A stretch of 64,000 nt of DNA from DASUBV01 sp036510065 (GTDB lineage: Bacteria > Actinomycetota > Actinomycetes > Streptosporangiales > Streptosporangiaceae): the NCBI GenBank assembly GCA_036510065.1, contig DATCEO010000213.1:124001-188000 (forward strand), read 5' to 3'. The position numbers and the translations under genes are program-made. Positions 50,147 to 59,481 of this stretch are shown here, piece after piece. The notes under the pieces were generated by a model. It worked only from the letters and a program-made list of their open reading frames with translations. It was not told the origin of the DNA and ran no database searches. Positions within the stretch are counted from its first letter, which is position 1. Each line of letters starts with the position of its first letter.

Positions 50147-52303
50147 TAATTCGGATGGCTCGGACAGCCAGACGTTGATCGTGAGCTTCTCGGTACGCCG
50201 CGGCGGCCTGGTCAGCGAGTGCTCGTCCTCGGTGCTCTCCAGGGCCATGACCTGCCGGGCCGAGCCGCCGAAGCGGGTGAGCTGAGCTGCCTCGCTGCCC
50301 AGCAGCACCGGCGTCCGGCCGGCCTGCCGGATGTCGCGTGTGACCTGATGCAGGGCGGCGACTGGCGGGTGACCAAGTCGCGCGACCGGAACGCCGCACA
50401 TCCCGCGGATTACCTCGGCGAATCGGTTGGCGGTCCCGATGCTGACGATGACGACCGATGCGCGGCTCGGGATGGCCGCGCACATGGCGCTGACCGCCGC
50501 GATCTCGCCCCGGTAGGTGGCCTTAGTCGCGAGGCCGCCACCCGGCTGATCCGGGTCGAACGTCGTGCTCGCGGCCGGCAGCACCAGGGCCGCGGCGCAG
50601 AGGGCGGTCACGCCGCCCGGGACCAGCCGGACCCAGCCTCGCTGCCGGACCCAGCTGGCCAGCCAGCCCGCCAGCCACGCCGAGGCCCAGCTGGCCAGCA
50701 GGATGAATCCGGGCAGCACGGCAGGCACGAGCCTGCGGCTCGACCAGGGCTGGTCCGGGGTGATCGCCGGCCGGTACAAGGTCAGCACGGTGATCCAGGC
50801 GAAGCTCAGCAGTGGCAGCGTCCACATCGGCGCCCGGCCCCGCAGGCAGCGGCGCAGGAGCAACGCGGCCCCGAGCGTGCCGAGCACCACGGCCGGCACG
50901 CCGAGGTACCAGACCACCCACCGCAGGCTGAGCTCGTCATACAGGCGGGACGGATCGACCGGCAGGTGATCAGCGCGCTGGAAACGGGCCATGACCCGCA
51001 GCTCCAGCGGGGTCACCCTGCCGTGCACGGTCTGCACAAGAGGCCGGACGGCGAAACCGGCCATGACGACGATGACCAGCGCCGGCGCGGCGTCGGGCAG
51101 CCATCGCGCGCGCAGCCGCGGCAGGCCGCGGCGCCAGCAGAGCGCCCCGGCCGCCCCCGTGGCCAGCAGGACCGCCGCGCCGGCCAGCAGGAGCGGGATC
51201 AGCGAGGTCCTGATGCTGGCCAGGTACGGCCGGGACAAGATCACGCCGTCCACGAGGCCGTAGCCGGCGCCGGCCACGACACCGCCGATCAGCGGCAGCG
51301 CCTGCGGCCTCCGGCCCACCAGCAGCAGCCCGCAGTACGAGATGAGCGGCACCAAGTCGCTCGCCGCGTCCACGCGCACCAGGAGAGCCAGGCCCAGGGT
51401 GAGGCCACCCAGCGCCGCGGTGATCCTGGCGCCGATCCCGCCGGCGGCGAAGGAGTCGATCACCAGGCACAAGCCGCCCAGGAAGAGGATCTGCGCCGCC
51501 GGCTCGCTGTAGGCCGACCGGCTGGTGAACTCCTCGGGCAGGGTGAGCGCGAGGACGAGCGCGCCCAGCGGAGCCCACCGCGGGCCGACCAGCCGGGCGA
51601 CCAGGCCGCCGAAGGTCAGCACCCCGCAGGCCCCCAGCAGAGGCGGTATCGCCACCGCAGCGCCGACCCCGCCAGCCCAGAACCCGCCAGCCAGGATCAT
51701 CGGCAGTCCGGCCATGAACTGCGGGACGACCCACTGGCCGACCCGGTAGAACGCGGAGCTGTAGAAATGCAGGCCATGGGCGCCGCCGAAGGCCGCGTCG
51801 CCCTGCGGGATCGGAAGTGAGCCATGGCCGGCGATCCAGTTCCCGAACTGCATATAGGCCGCCGGATCGCGCATCACGATGATCTGCTCGGAGTGATAGA
51901 TGAGCTGCTCGGCCCCGAACGCGACCGCTACCGCGACCAGGGCCACGACCGCCCACCAGGGCGTAGCCGCCCTTCCCGGCCTCCCGCCCGGGGCCGGTCC
52001 CGTAGCCGGCCCCGCAGCCGCGTTCGGCAGCGCTGCCGCCCGCCGGCCGGGGATCCAGCGCAGGCCACCCCCGGCGAGCAGCCCGGCGACCGGCACGGCG
52101 ACCACCAGCATGAGCACGGGCGTGAACCGGCCCAGGAGTAGCAGCGGCAGTCCGGCCAGCAGCCAGGCCGCGACCAGCAGCGCGGGCAGCACGGTCAGCC
52201 GCCGAAGCAGCCGGCCGGCAGTGTCCGCGGAGCCGGCTGGGGGGCCGCCCCCGGCAGCGGCGGCTGGCGGGCCGGCGGCAGCGGTCCCGGCACCGGCACT
52301 CAT
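50144..52303 (-). CDS. Polytopic membrane protein, GT-C glycosyltransferase-like
   Basis: 719 aa with about 13 helices. After a low-complexity, Gly/Ala/Pro-rich N-terminus and two helices, the extracellular loop VMRDPAAYMQFGNWIAGHGS contains the acidic Asp/Arg pattern of GT-C enzymes (lipid-linked sugar donors). Further helices include IPPLLGACGVLTFGGLVARL and RLVPAVLPGFILLASWASAW, and a soluble C-terminal region (ASVVIVSIGTANRFAEVIRG) ends the protein. It probably transfers a sugar in cell-envelope glycan assembly; the acceptor is unknown. ATG at 52303. Confidence 0.78.
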   Translation of the reverse strand: MSAGAGTAAAGPPAAAAGGGPPAGSADTAGRLLRRLTVLPALLVAAWLLAGLPLLLLGRFTPVLMLVVAVPVAGLLAGGGLRWIPGRRAAALPNAAAGPATGPAPGGRPGRAATPWWAVVALVAVAVAFGAEQLIYHSEQIIVMRDPAAYMQFGNWIAGHGSLPIPQGDAAFGGAHGLHFYSSAFYRVGQWVVPQFMAGLPMILAGGFWAGGVGAAVAIPPLLGACGVLTFGGLVARLVGPRWAPLGALVLALTLPEEFTSRSAYSEPAAQILFLGGLCLVIDSFAAGGIGARITAALGGLTLGLALLVRVDAASDLVPLISYCGLLLVGRRPQALPLIGGVVAGAGYGLVDGVILSRPYLASIRTSLIPLLLAGAAVLLATGAAGALCWRRGLPRLRARWLPDAAPALVIVVMAGFAVRPLVQTVHGRVTPLELRVMARFQRADHLPVDPSRLYDELSLRWVVWYLGVPAVVLGTLGAALLLRRCLRGRAPMWTLPLLSFAWITVLTLYRPAITPDQPWSSRRLVPAVLPGFILLASWASAWLAGWLASWVRQRGWVRLVPGGVTALCAAALVLPAASTTFDPDQPGGGLATKATYRGEIAAVSAMCAAIPSRASVVIVSIGTANRFAEVIRGMCGVPVARLGHPPVAALHQVTRDIRQAGRTPVLLGSEAAQLTRFGGSARQVMALESTEDEHSLTRPPRRTEKLTINVWLSEPSEL

Positions 52304-52478
52304 CCGATGGCCTCCTGTGAACGTGAGATGCCGGCGCGCGCTGGCGAGAGCGCGCGAGAACTTTGCCAGGATTACACCATCGTTATACCTAACCTATAGA
52401 CGGGTCAGTGCCAGTACCGGGATCAGGCCGCGTGTCCCGGACCGCAGCCCGCACCGCGGACTGACCGCCGCGTCACCG

Positions 52479-52910
52479 TCAGTGCAGGCGGAAGTCAGCG
52501 AAGTCGAAGCCCGGCGCCACTACGCAGCTGACCAGCACGTGCACCGGGCCGGCGGGCGCGGCGCACTGCCAGACGCCGCCGGGGACGAGCGCCTGCGGCT
52601 GCTGCCCGGCGTCGAGGTCGGCTCCGAGCAGCAACACGGTGGCGGCGGCGGGCTCCTCGCCGGTGCCGCCTAGGCGCATCTCCAGCGGGCCGCCGCCGTG
52701 CCACAGCCACAGCTCGTCAGAGCGGACCAGGTGCCAGCGCGACCGCTCCCCCGGATGGAGCAGGAAGTAGATGGCGGTCGCCGCGCTGCGCGGGCCGGCG
52801 TATCCCTCGGGGGAGAACGACACCGGGGCCCGCCACGTCTGGCGGAACCAGCCACCCTCGGGATGCGGCGACAGGTCCAGCTGCTCGGCCAGCGGCGGGC
52901 GCGGCGTCAT
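52479..52910 (-). CDS. Cupin domain protein (DUF985)
   Basis: 143 aa. EQLDLSPHPEGGWFRQTWRA, SAATAIYFLLHPGERSRWHL, ELWLWHGGGPLEMRL and the C-terminal PVHVLVSCVVAPGFDFADFR match the DUF985 small cupins, which bind a metal or small ligand; function unknown. ATG at 52910 with GGAGG. It is divergent from the secreted glucosidase gene at 53019, 108 bp away. Confidence 0.88.
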   Translation of the reverse strand: MTPRPPLAEQLDLSPHPEGGWFRQTWRAPVSFSPEGYAGPRSAATAIYFLLHPGERSRWHLVRSDELWLWHGGGPLEMRLGGTGEEPAAATVLLLGADLDAGQQPQALVPGGVWQCAAPAGPVHVLVSCVVAPGFDFADFRLH

Positions 52911-53018
52911 GAGGTTCCTCCGATTTTGCTGCGGCGATGAATGTTCTCCACATTTCCGGGCACTTGCTGGGTCCATCCGGAGACCCGGCTGAGCCGGCGT
53001 CTGGAGGAGGCGCGTCGA

Positions 53019-54620
53019 ATGGGCAGTAACGCCTGGATGCGCGGCATCGTAGCCGCCACCGCGATTGTGGTCACCAGCCTGACCCTGGCGGCGCCGGCCG
53101 GCGCCGGAACCAGCGCGAGGACTAGCGCGGGAACCGGAACCCGGGCCGAAGCCGTCAGCGGCCGGGGCAGCGCGGCGTCCCTGAGCCCGCGGGAGCGCTC
53201 CGCGCTGGCCGACATCGCCCGTTCCACCTGGAAGTTCTACACCGCCGATGTCGATCCCGCGACCCACCTGCCGCTGGACAACCTCGGCCCGGGCACCGTC
53301 CGCGGCGCCTACACCTCGGCGGCCAACATCGGGGTGTACCTCTGGGCCGTCGTCGCCGCCCGCGACCTGCACCTGATCAGCCGGGCCCGGGCCCGGGCGC
53401 TGATCACCGCCACCCTCACCGAGGTGGCTGGCCTGAAGCGCACCGACGGATTCCTGTACCAGTGGTACGACACCGCGACCGGGGACGTCCTACGCAATCC
53501 CGGCGACATCCACTGTCAGTCCGAGACCACTCCCGCCCAGGACAACTGTTACTTCCTGTCCGCGGTGGACAACGGCTGGTATGCCTCCGGCCTGATCGTC
53601 GTGCGGCAGGCGCTGCCCGAGCTGGCTCCCCTGGTGAACAGCCTGATCGCGCCGATGAACTTCGGCATCTTCTACGACAGCCGGCCGCAGTCGGCCTGTA
53701 ACACCAACCCGGCTATCCCGGGCAACCAGCCCACCGGTCAGATGTACGGCGGCTATTACGTCGACCAGGGGCCCGCCGGCTATCACAACGGCGCCCTGTA
53801 CAGCGACCCCCGGATCGCGATCTACCTCGGCATGGGCCTGCACCAGATGCCCGGTGACGTCTGGTGGCGCACCTGGCGCACGCTGCCGCCGAAGCAGTGC
53901 CCGACCGACCCTGACTTCTCCTGGCAGGGCCAGTGGCCCGTGGCGGGCTACTGGCAGACCTACACCGACCCGCAGTCGGGCCGGAAATTCCGCGTCTGGG
54001 AGGGCCACTACACCTATCCGGGCACGTCGCTGACCTACGTGCCGACCTGGGCGGGCGGAATGTTCGAGGGCCAGATGGCCAACGAGGTCGTGCCCGAGAC
54101 CACCTGGGGCACCCGCAGCTTCGGCCTCAATGACCTCCGCAATGCGCAGGTGCAGATCAAGTACGACACCCAGGTCCTGCACGACCCCGTCTGGGGCATG
54201 TCACCCTCGAGCACCGCCGACGACACCGGCGACTACTCCGCCTATGGCGTCGAGGGCCTGCGCTTCCCGGCCGGCCAGCAACTCTCTCAGTCGGTCAACC
54301 CCGGCACGACCGAGGACGTGGTGACCCCGCACGCGTCGTTCCTCGCGCTCGGCGTGCTGCCCCAGCAGGCCTACGCCAACATCGAGGCCCTGCGGCGGCT
54401 CTACCCGGGCATCTACACCACCGACGGCGGCTTCTACGACGCCGTGAACCCGACCACGGGCGCCATCGGCCACCGCCGGCTCGTGCTCGACCAGTCGATG
54501 ATCATGGCCGCGATTGACAACGCCCTCAATGACCACGCCATCCAGCGTGACTTCGCCCGCGACCCGGCGTCCTGGGCCGCGAAGACCTACCTGTCCATGG
54601 AGACCATGTCGATCCACTAG
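53019..54620 (+). CDS. Secreted glucoamylase-like (COG5368/GH144-type) protein
   Basis: 533 aa. The N-terminal IVAATAIVVTSLTLAAPAGAG is a signal peptide with a likely cleavage after AGA. The mature domain is an all-helical (alpha/alpha) barrel: TSAANIGVYLWAVVAARDLH, FLSAVDNGWYASGLIVVRQA, PTWAGGMFEGQMANEVVPET, VTPHASFLALGVLPQQAYAN and TTDGGFYDAVNP fit the glycoamylase-like family that includes endo-beta-1,2-glucanases (GH144). ATG at 53019 after GGAGGAGG. The GH3 beta-glucosidase follows 43 bp later, as expected for degradation of beta-1,2-glucan or a related glucan. Confidence 0.8.
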   Translation: MGSNAWMRGIVAATAIVVTSLTLAAPAGAGTSARTSAGTGTRAEAVSGRGSAASLSPRERSALADIARSTWKFYTADVDPATHLPLDNLGPGTVRGAYTSAANIGVYLWAVVAARDLHLISRARARALITATLTEVAGLKRTDGFLYQWYDTATGDVLRNPGDIHCQSETTPAQDNCYFLSAVDNGWYASGLIVVRQALPELAPLVNSLIAPMNFGIFYDSRPQSACNTNPAIPGNQPTGQMYGGYYVDQGPAGYHNGALYSDPRIAIYLGMGLHQMPGDVWWRTWRTLPPKQCPTDPDFSWQGQWPVAGYWQTYTDPQSGRKFRVWEGHYTYPGTSLTYVPTWAGGMFEGQMANEVVPETTWGTRSFGLNDLRNAQVQIKYDTQVLHDPVWGMSPSSTADDTGDYSAYGVEGLRFPAGQQLSQSVNPGTTEDVVTPHASFLALGVLPQQAYANIEALRRLYPGIYTTDGGFYDAVNPTTGAIGHRRLVLDQSMIMAAIDNALNDHAIQRDFARDPASWAAKTYLSMETMSIH

Positions 54621-54663
54621 TGACCTCGATCCACTAGTCACCTCAACGAAGAGGACGGCCGTC

Positions 54664-56985
54664 ATGAAAAGACCACTCCCACGATTGACCGGCGGCCGCA
54701 AGGCCCTGGTGACCGCTACTCCGCTCGCGGTGGCCGCGGTCCTGATCTCCGTGTCCGCGGCAGGCGCCAGCCCGGTGGCGCCCGCCCGCACGGCCGGCAG
54801 CGCGGCTCGCGGCGCGGCCCAGCTGCGGCTCGCCTCCATCTCGGACAAGGTCGACGCACTGCTGCGCCGGATGACCCTGGCGGAGAAGTTCGGGCAGCTG
54901 GAGATGTCGGGGCCGACCGGCGCGAACGGGGCGCCCGGCCAGACGCTGCTCGACGAGGTGCGCGCGGGCCAGGTGGGCTCGGTCCTTGACCTTGTCGGCG
55001 TGGCCAACATCAACCAGGTGCAGCAGGCGGCCCTCCAGTCCCGCCTGCACATCCCGGTCATCTTCTCCCTGGACGTCATCCACGGCTACAAGACCATCTT
55101 CCCGGTGCCCATCGCCGAGGCCAGCAGCTGGGACCCGGCTGCTGTCAGCAGCGACGAGGCGATCTCGGCGGACGAGGCCACAGCAGACGGGATCAAGTGG
55201 ACCTTCAACCCGATGGTCGACATCAGCCGGGACCCGCGCTGGGGACGCGTGGTCGAGGGCGCCGGGGAGGATCCCTTCCTCGGATCAGCGATGGCGGCGG
55301 CGAAGGTGGCGGGCTACCAGGGCAGTGACTTCAGCGCGCCGGACAAGATGGCCGCGACCGTGAAGCACTTCGCCGCCTACGGCGCGCCCGTGGCAGGACG
55401 GGAGTACAACACCGTCGACATGTCCACGCAGCAGCTGTTCAACGACTACCTGCCGCCCTACAAGGCGGCCATCGACGCGGGCGCGGCATCGGTGATGAGC
55501 GCGTTCGACTCCCTGAACGGCGTGCCCGCCAGTGCCAACCCGGACCTGCTGACCACGATCCTGCGCAAGGAATGGAGATTCGGCGGGACGGTGGTGAGCG
55601 ACTACCAGGCGATCCAGGAGCTCATCGCCTTCGGTTTCGCGGCGGACGGCGCGGACGCCGCGCGGCTGGCGCTGAACGCCGGAGTGGACATCGAGATGGG
55701 TGTCCAGATCCCGAGCCAGTTCGCCACCTACCCGGCGTTCGGGCCAGGCCTCGTGTCCAGCGGCCAGGTCAGCCTGGCCACGATCAACAACGACGTGCGC
55801 CATGTCCTGACGCTGAAGTACCTGGCGGGCATGTTCGACCACCCGCTCACCGACCCGGCCCGGGTGCTGCACGAGGAGCTCACGCCGGCGCACCTCGCCG
55901 CCGAGCGGACCATGGCGGGCCGCTCGATGGTGCTGCTCAATGACAACGGCAACGCTCTGCCGCTGAAGACGAGCGTTTCGTCAGTGGCGGTCGTCGGGCC
56001 CCTCGCCAACAACCCGGCCGACCAGCTGGGTCCGGACGTGCCGATCGGGTACTCCATCGCTGACGGCAAGGTCGTCCCGGTGCTAGATGGCATCAAGGCC
56101 GCGGTGCCGAACGCGACCGTCACCTACGCGCAAGGCTGCGACACCTCCTGTACCTCGACCACCGGGTTCGCCGCGGCGGTCAGCGCGGCCCAGGCGTCGG
56201 ATGTGACCGTGGTCGTGGTCGGCGAGCCGGCGGCCGACACCGGTGAGGCCTCCTCGCGCAGCAACATTGACCTGCCAGGCGACCAGCTCGCGCTCGTCCA
56301 GGCGATCGCCGCGACCGGCAAGCCGTACGTTGTGGTCCTGATGAACGGCCGGCCACTGACCATCGGCTGGCTCGCCGACCACGCGCCGGCCCTGCTCGAG
56401 TCGTGGTTCCCCGGCACCGAGGGCGGCAACGCGGTCGCGGACGTGCTGTTCGGCAAGGTGAACCCCGGCGGGAAGCTGCCGATGAGCTTCCCCCGCAACG
56501 TCGGCCAGATCCCGATCTCCTACAACGAGCTGCCGACCGGCAGGCCCTACGATCCGAGCAACAAGTACACCTCCAAGTACCTCGACGTGCTCAACACGCC
56601 GCAGTACCCGTTCGGATTCGGCCTGTCCTACACGACGTTCGCGCTGTCGAACCTGCACCTGTCGGCCAGCAGCATCGGCCGGGCGGGCACGGTAACCGCT
56701 ACCGCGAGCATCACCAACACCGGAACCAGGCCGGGCGACGACGTGGTCCAGCTCTACATTCACGACCAGGTGGCCAGCATCCTGCAGCCGGTCCGCCGGC
56801 TCGACGGATTCCGGCGGGTCACGCTTATGCCCGGCCAGACGCAGACGGTGACCTTCAAGCTCGGGCCGGCCAGCCTTGGCTTCTACAACAACCAGGGCCA
56901 GTTCCTGGTCGAGCCGGGCGGCTTCGACGTGTACGTCGGCGACAGCTCAGTGGGAGGCCTGCACGCCAGCCTGACTGTGCACTGA
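54664..56985 (+). CDS. Secreted GH3 beta-glucosidase
   Basis: 773 aa. The N-terminal signal (ALVTATPLAVAAVLISVSAA) precedes the GH3 (beta/alpha)8 domain (MTLAEKFGQLEMSGP, GRVVEGAGEDPFLGSAMAAA, VKHFAAYGAPVAGREYN), with the nucleophile Asp in VVSDYQAIQELIAFGFAADG. The GH3 C-terminal domain (GRSMVLLNDNGNALPLK, GGKLPMSFPRNVGQIPISYN) and a fibronectin-III-like domain (TNTGTRPGDDVVQLYIHD) follow. It probably hydrolyses oligosaccharides released by the preceding gene's product. ATG at 54664. Confidence 0.93.
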   Translation: MKRPLPRLTGGRKALVTATPLAVAAVLISVSAAGASPVAPARTAGSAARGAAQLRLASISDKVDALLRRMTLAEKFGQLEMSGPTGANGAPGQTLLDEVRAGQVGSVLDLVGVANINQVQQAALQSRLHIPVIFSLDVIHGYKTIFPVPIAEASSWDPAAVSSDEAISADEATADGIKWTFNPMVDISRDPRWGRVVEGAGEDPFLGSAMAAAKVAGYQGSDFSAPDKMAATVKHFAAYGAPVAGREYNTVDMSTQQLFNDYLPPYKAAIDAGAASVMSAFDSLNGVPASANPDLLTTILRKEWRFGGTVVSDYQAIQELIAFGFAADGADAARLALNAGVDIEMGVQIPSQFATYPAFGPGLVSSGQVSLATINNDVRHVLTLKYLAGMFDHPLTDPARVLHEELTPAHLAAERTMAGRSMVLLNDNGNALPLKTSVSSVAVVGPLANNPADQLGPDVPIGYSIADGKVVPVLDGIKAAVPNATVTYAQGCDTSCTSTTGFAAAVSAAQASDVTVVVVGEPAADTGEASSRSNIDLPGDQLALVQAIAATGKPYVVVLMNGRPLTIGWLADHAPALLESWFPGTEGGNAVADVLFGKVNPGGKLPMSFPRNVGQIPISYNELPTGRPYDPSNKYTSKYLDVLNTPQYPFGFGLSYTTFALSNLHLSASSIGRAGTVTATASITNTGTRPGDDVVQLYIHDQVASILQPVRRLDGFRRVTLMPGQTQTVTFKLGPASLGFYNNQGQFLVEPGGFDVYVGDSSVGGLHASLTVH

Positions 56986-57009
56986 TCTTCAGGTGCCCCG
57001 ACCGACCCG

Positions 57010-58860
57010 TCAGGCCGGACTGCCGGCCCGCCGCACGACCCGCAGCAGGTACTCCTTGCGGTCGAGCGGGTTGTGGTCTGACCGCTGCCGGGTCGGCGGG
57101 GCGCCGCTGACCGGCTGGTAACGGTCGAAGGCGCAGTCAGCCGTTCCCTCACCTCGGGTGACTCCGGGCAGCCGCTGCTCCAGCTCGTGCACGCAGGCGG
57201 CCGGGACCTGTCCCTCCAGCAGGCAGGACGCGCCCCGGATCGTCGGCGCTCGCACCGTGGCCCGCAGCCTGGCCAGCAGGGACAAAGCCGGCGCCAGCGT
57301 GTCCGCGGGCAGTTCCAGGCTGAACCGGTGCACCGGCTCGAACACCCGGGTGCCACCCTGCCGCAGCGCGCTCATCACGACCAGCGGGGTCAGGTTGCGG
57401 AAGTCCCCGGCCGTGGAGGACATGCTCTTGTCGAAGGTTCCGTGAGCGTGGCTCTGCCGCGGCGCGTAACCGGACTGCGTCATGGTGACGATGGCGTCGC
57501 TGACCTGCCATCCGTGTAGTCCCTCCCGCAGGCTTACCGTGACGGTTTCCTCGACCGCCTTGATGAACGCCAGCGGCATGGACCCTAGCTCCACTCCCAG
57601 CCGGAACTCCAGGCCGGCTCCGGCGGGGGCCGGCTCGATGCGCAGCCCGACGGTGGCCAGGAACGGGTTCTCCCCCTCGTGCATGACTTCGGCGGCGGCA
57701 CCGGCGCCGAGCGGCCGCGGATCCTGCTCGGCGAGCATGGTGAGGGCATCGTGCAGCCTGGCCCGGTCGGCGGGGCGGACGGGCACCACGATCGTCTCCA
57801 GCGTCGGCGGCGCGAAGTGGCGCCCGCCCGCCGCCAGGTGCGGGACGCCGATTGCGTCGCCCAGCCGGGCGTCAGCCAGGCCCCAGAGCTTGCCGATCTG
57901 CCCGGCCGAGACGGACGCCTGGGCAAGGTCCGAGCCGGCGTGCAGAACGCGGATGCCGGTGACCTTCCTGGCACCGCCGGAGCCCAGTTGCGGCCGGTCA
58001 CGCACGCGCAGCGTGCCGGAGAACATCCGGACGTAGGCGATCTTCTCCCGCGCCGGGCCGCGCTCGACCTTGAAGACCGCGGCGGAGACAGGGCCGTCGG
58101 AGTCGTCGGCCGCCGCGGGCAGCAGCTCGGTGATGCCGGCCATCAGCGCCGTCACGCCGGCGCCGGTGACCGCGGAACCGAAGAACACCGGGTGCACGAG
58201 GGCCCGGCGAGTCTGGGCGGCCAGCTGGAGGCGCACGTCACTGGCCGACACGGCCGTCTCGTCGTCGACGTAAGCCGCCAGCAGCGCGTCGTCGTGGCCG
58301 GCGAGCACGTCGATCAGCCGGGCGGCGAAGCCGGCGTCGGCCCCGGTGCCGAGCACGAAGGACGCTGCGCGGGTACCCAGCTGACTGACCGAGCCCATCG
58401 CGACCACGGCCGGGGTCAGCCGTTGCGCCATGCTACGCAGGACGCCCTCATCCTAGGCGCCGCCCCGGTCAATCTTGTTCACGAAGATGAGGGTGGGAAT
58501 GCGCAGCCGCCGCAGCGTCCGCATCAGCACGCGAGTCTGCGCCTGCACGCCCTCAACGGCGGAGACGACCAGGACGGCTCCGTCGAGCACGCCCAGCACC
58601 CGTTCCACCTCGGCAATGAAGTCCGGGTGGCCGGGCGTGTCGAGCAGGTTGATCGCGACGTCATCAATGGCGAAGGTGGCAACCGCGGACTTGATCGTGA
58701 TGCCGCGCTGTCGTTCTAGCGCCAGGGAGTCGGTCTGAGTGGTGCCATCATCGACGCTGCCGATCTCGCCGATGACTCCGGCGGCATAGAGCAGCCGCTC
58801 GGTCAGACTGGTCTTACCGGCGTCGACATGGGCCACGATTCCCAGGTTGAGCGTACGCAC
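57010..58860 (-). pseudogene. TetM/OtrA-like ribosome-protection GTPase split by in-frame TAG
   Basis: A continuous frame of 616 codons with one internal stop at 58453-58455 (KIDRGGA-stop-DEGVLRSMAQRL). The N-terminal GTPase domain is intact: AHVDAGKTSLTERLL, RQRGITIKSAVATF, LLDTPGHPDF and FVNKIDRGG. The rest has the EF-G domains II-V (GSAVTGAGVTALMAGITELLP, VGLRIEPAPAGAGLEFRLGV, and YAPRQSHAHGTFDKSMSS). An Arg or Lys codon at the stop would restore the family's GAxDE motif. The GTG at 58860 and length fit tetracycline ribosome-protection proteins. As assembled, only 135 residues would be made, unless there is readthrough or a restart at the ATG at 58431. Confidence 0.9.
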
Positions 58861-59063
58861 CGAGCGTCATGTCCTCCGAATAGACGGAAGTTCCCTTCTG
58901 GACGGACATGAACGCTCGGCGCATCTTCGTCTCCCTGGTGGATCGGCTGCCGCCAGGATTTCAGCAGCTGGCGAGCCCACGGGCAACTGGTTTATTGCCC
59001 GTGGTCAGCCGCTCTGTGGTCAGCGGGCCCGTGGCTAACGGGGCCCGTCATCAGCGGGCCGGG

Positions 59064-59219
59064 TCAAAAGTAGTGCCGGCGGCCGCCCACGGCGTGACCG
59101 AGTGAACCCAGGAGGAACAGGATCGCGCCGATGACGACCAGGATGATGCCGATGGTCCAGAGAATGGCGATCTTCGCGACGAAGCCGATGACCAGGAGAA
59201 TGATGCCGAGGATGATCAC
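59064..59219 (-). CDS. DUF6131-type small membrane protein (copy 2)
   Basis: 51 aa, two helices (IILGIILLVIGFVAKIAIL, IGIILVVIGAILFLLGSLG) and a C-terminus HAVGGRRHYF. GTG at 59219 with AGGAG at 7-nt spacing. It is the same length as copy 1 (36492-36647) and about 70% identical, with the same central WTIG turn. No operon partner here: the TetM-like remnant lies downstream and the phosphoesterase upstream, both on the minus strand. Confidence 0.85.
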   Translation of the reverse strand: MIILGIILLVIGFVAKIAILWTIGIILVVIGAILFLLGSLGHAVGGRRHYF

Positions 59220-59481
59220 TGCTTGCTCCTAGCAAGAGGATAGGTTGCCTGACGGTGGGTGCACCCTCAGGGGAGCCAGGCTCGCGCCCCGACATGTTCC
59301 CCGTCGTCCGTCTTGAAACATCGCCTGATGCCGGCAACGCGGCCGGCCGGGCGGGGACGTCGTCGGTAGCAGGCGATCGTGGCCGCCACGCACGCCCGGG
59401 ACTGGCCGTGGGCACTGGCCCTGCTGCTGCTCGCGTCCGTGGCCGTGGAGACCATCGCCGAGCCGGAGCAGGCGGCCTGAC

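Noticed and set aside
4861..58455. Possible stop-codon reassignment, because three genes have in-frame stops (TAA 4861, TAG 49604, TAG 58453)
   Set aside because: The expected residues differ (Tyr, Trp, Arg/Lys), both codons are used as normal terminators elsewhere (for example TAG ends glpD), and frameshifts are also common. Mutation or error is simpler.
32316..58888. Short motif GGAAGTTCC or its complement at about 32316 and 58880
   Set aside because: Only 9 bp, near-palindromic by composition, and not positioned consistently relative to genes.
59379..59480. 33-codon plus-strand frame with a hydrophobic segment (WPWALALLLLASVAVETIAE)
   Set aside because: No ribosome site, no homology I recognise, and a stop lies just upstream. 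It could be a remnant, but support is too weak to list.
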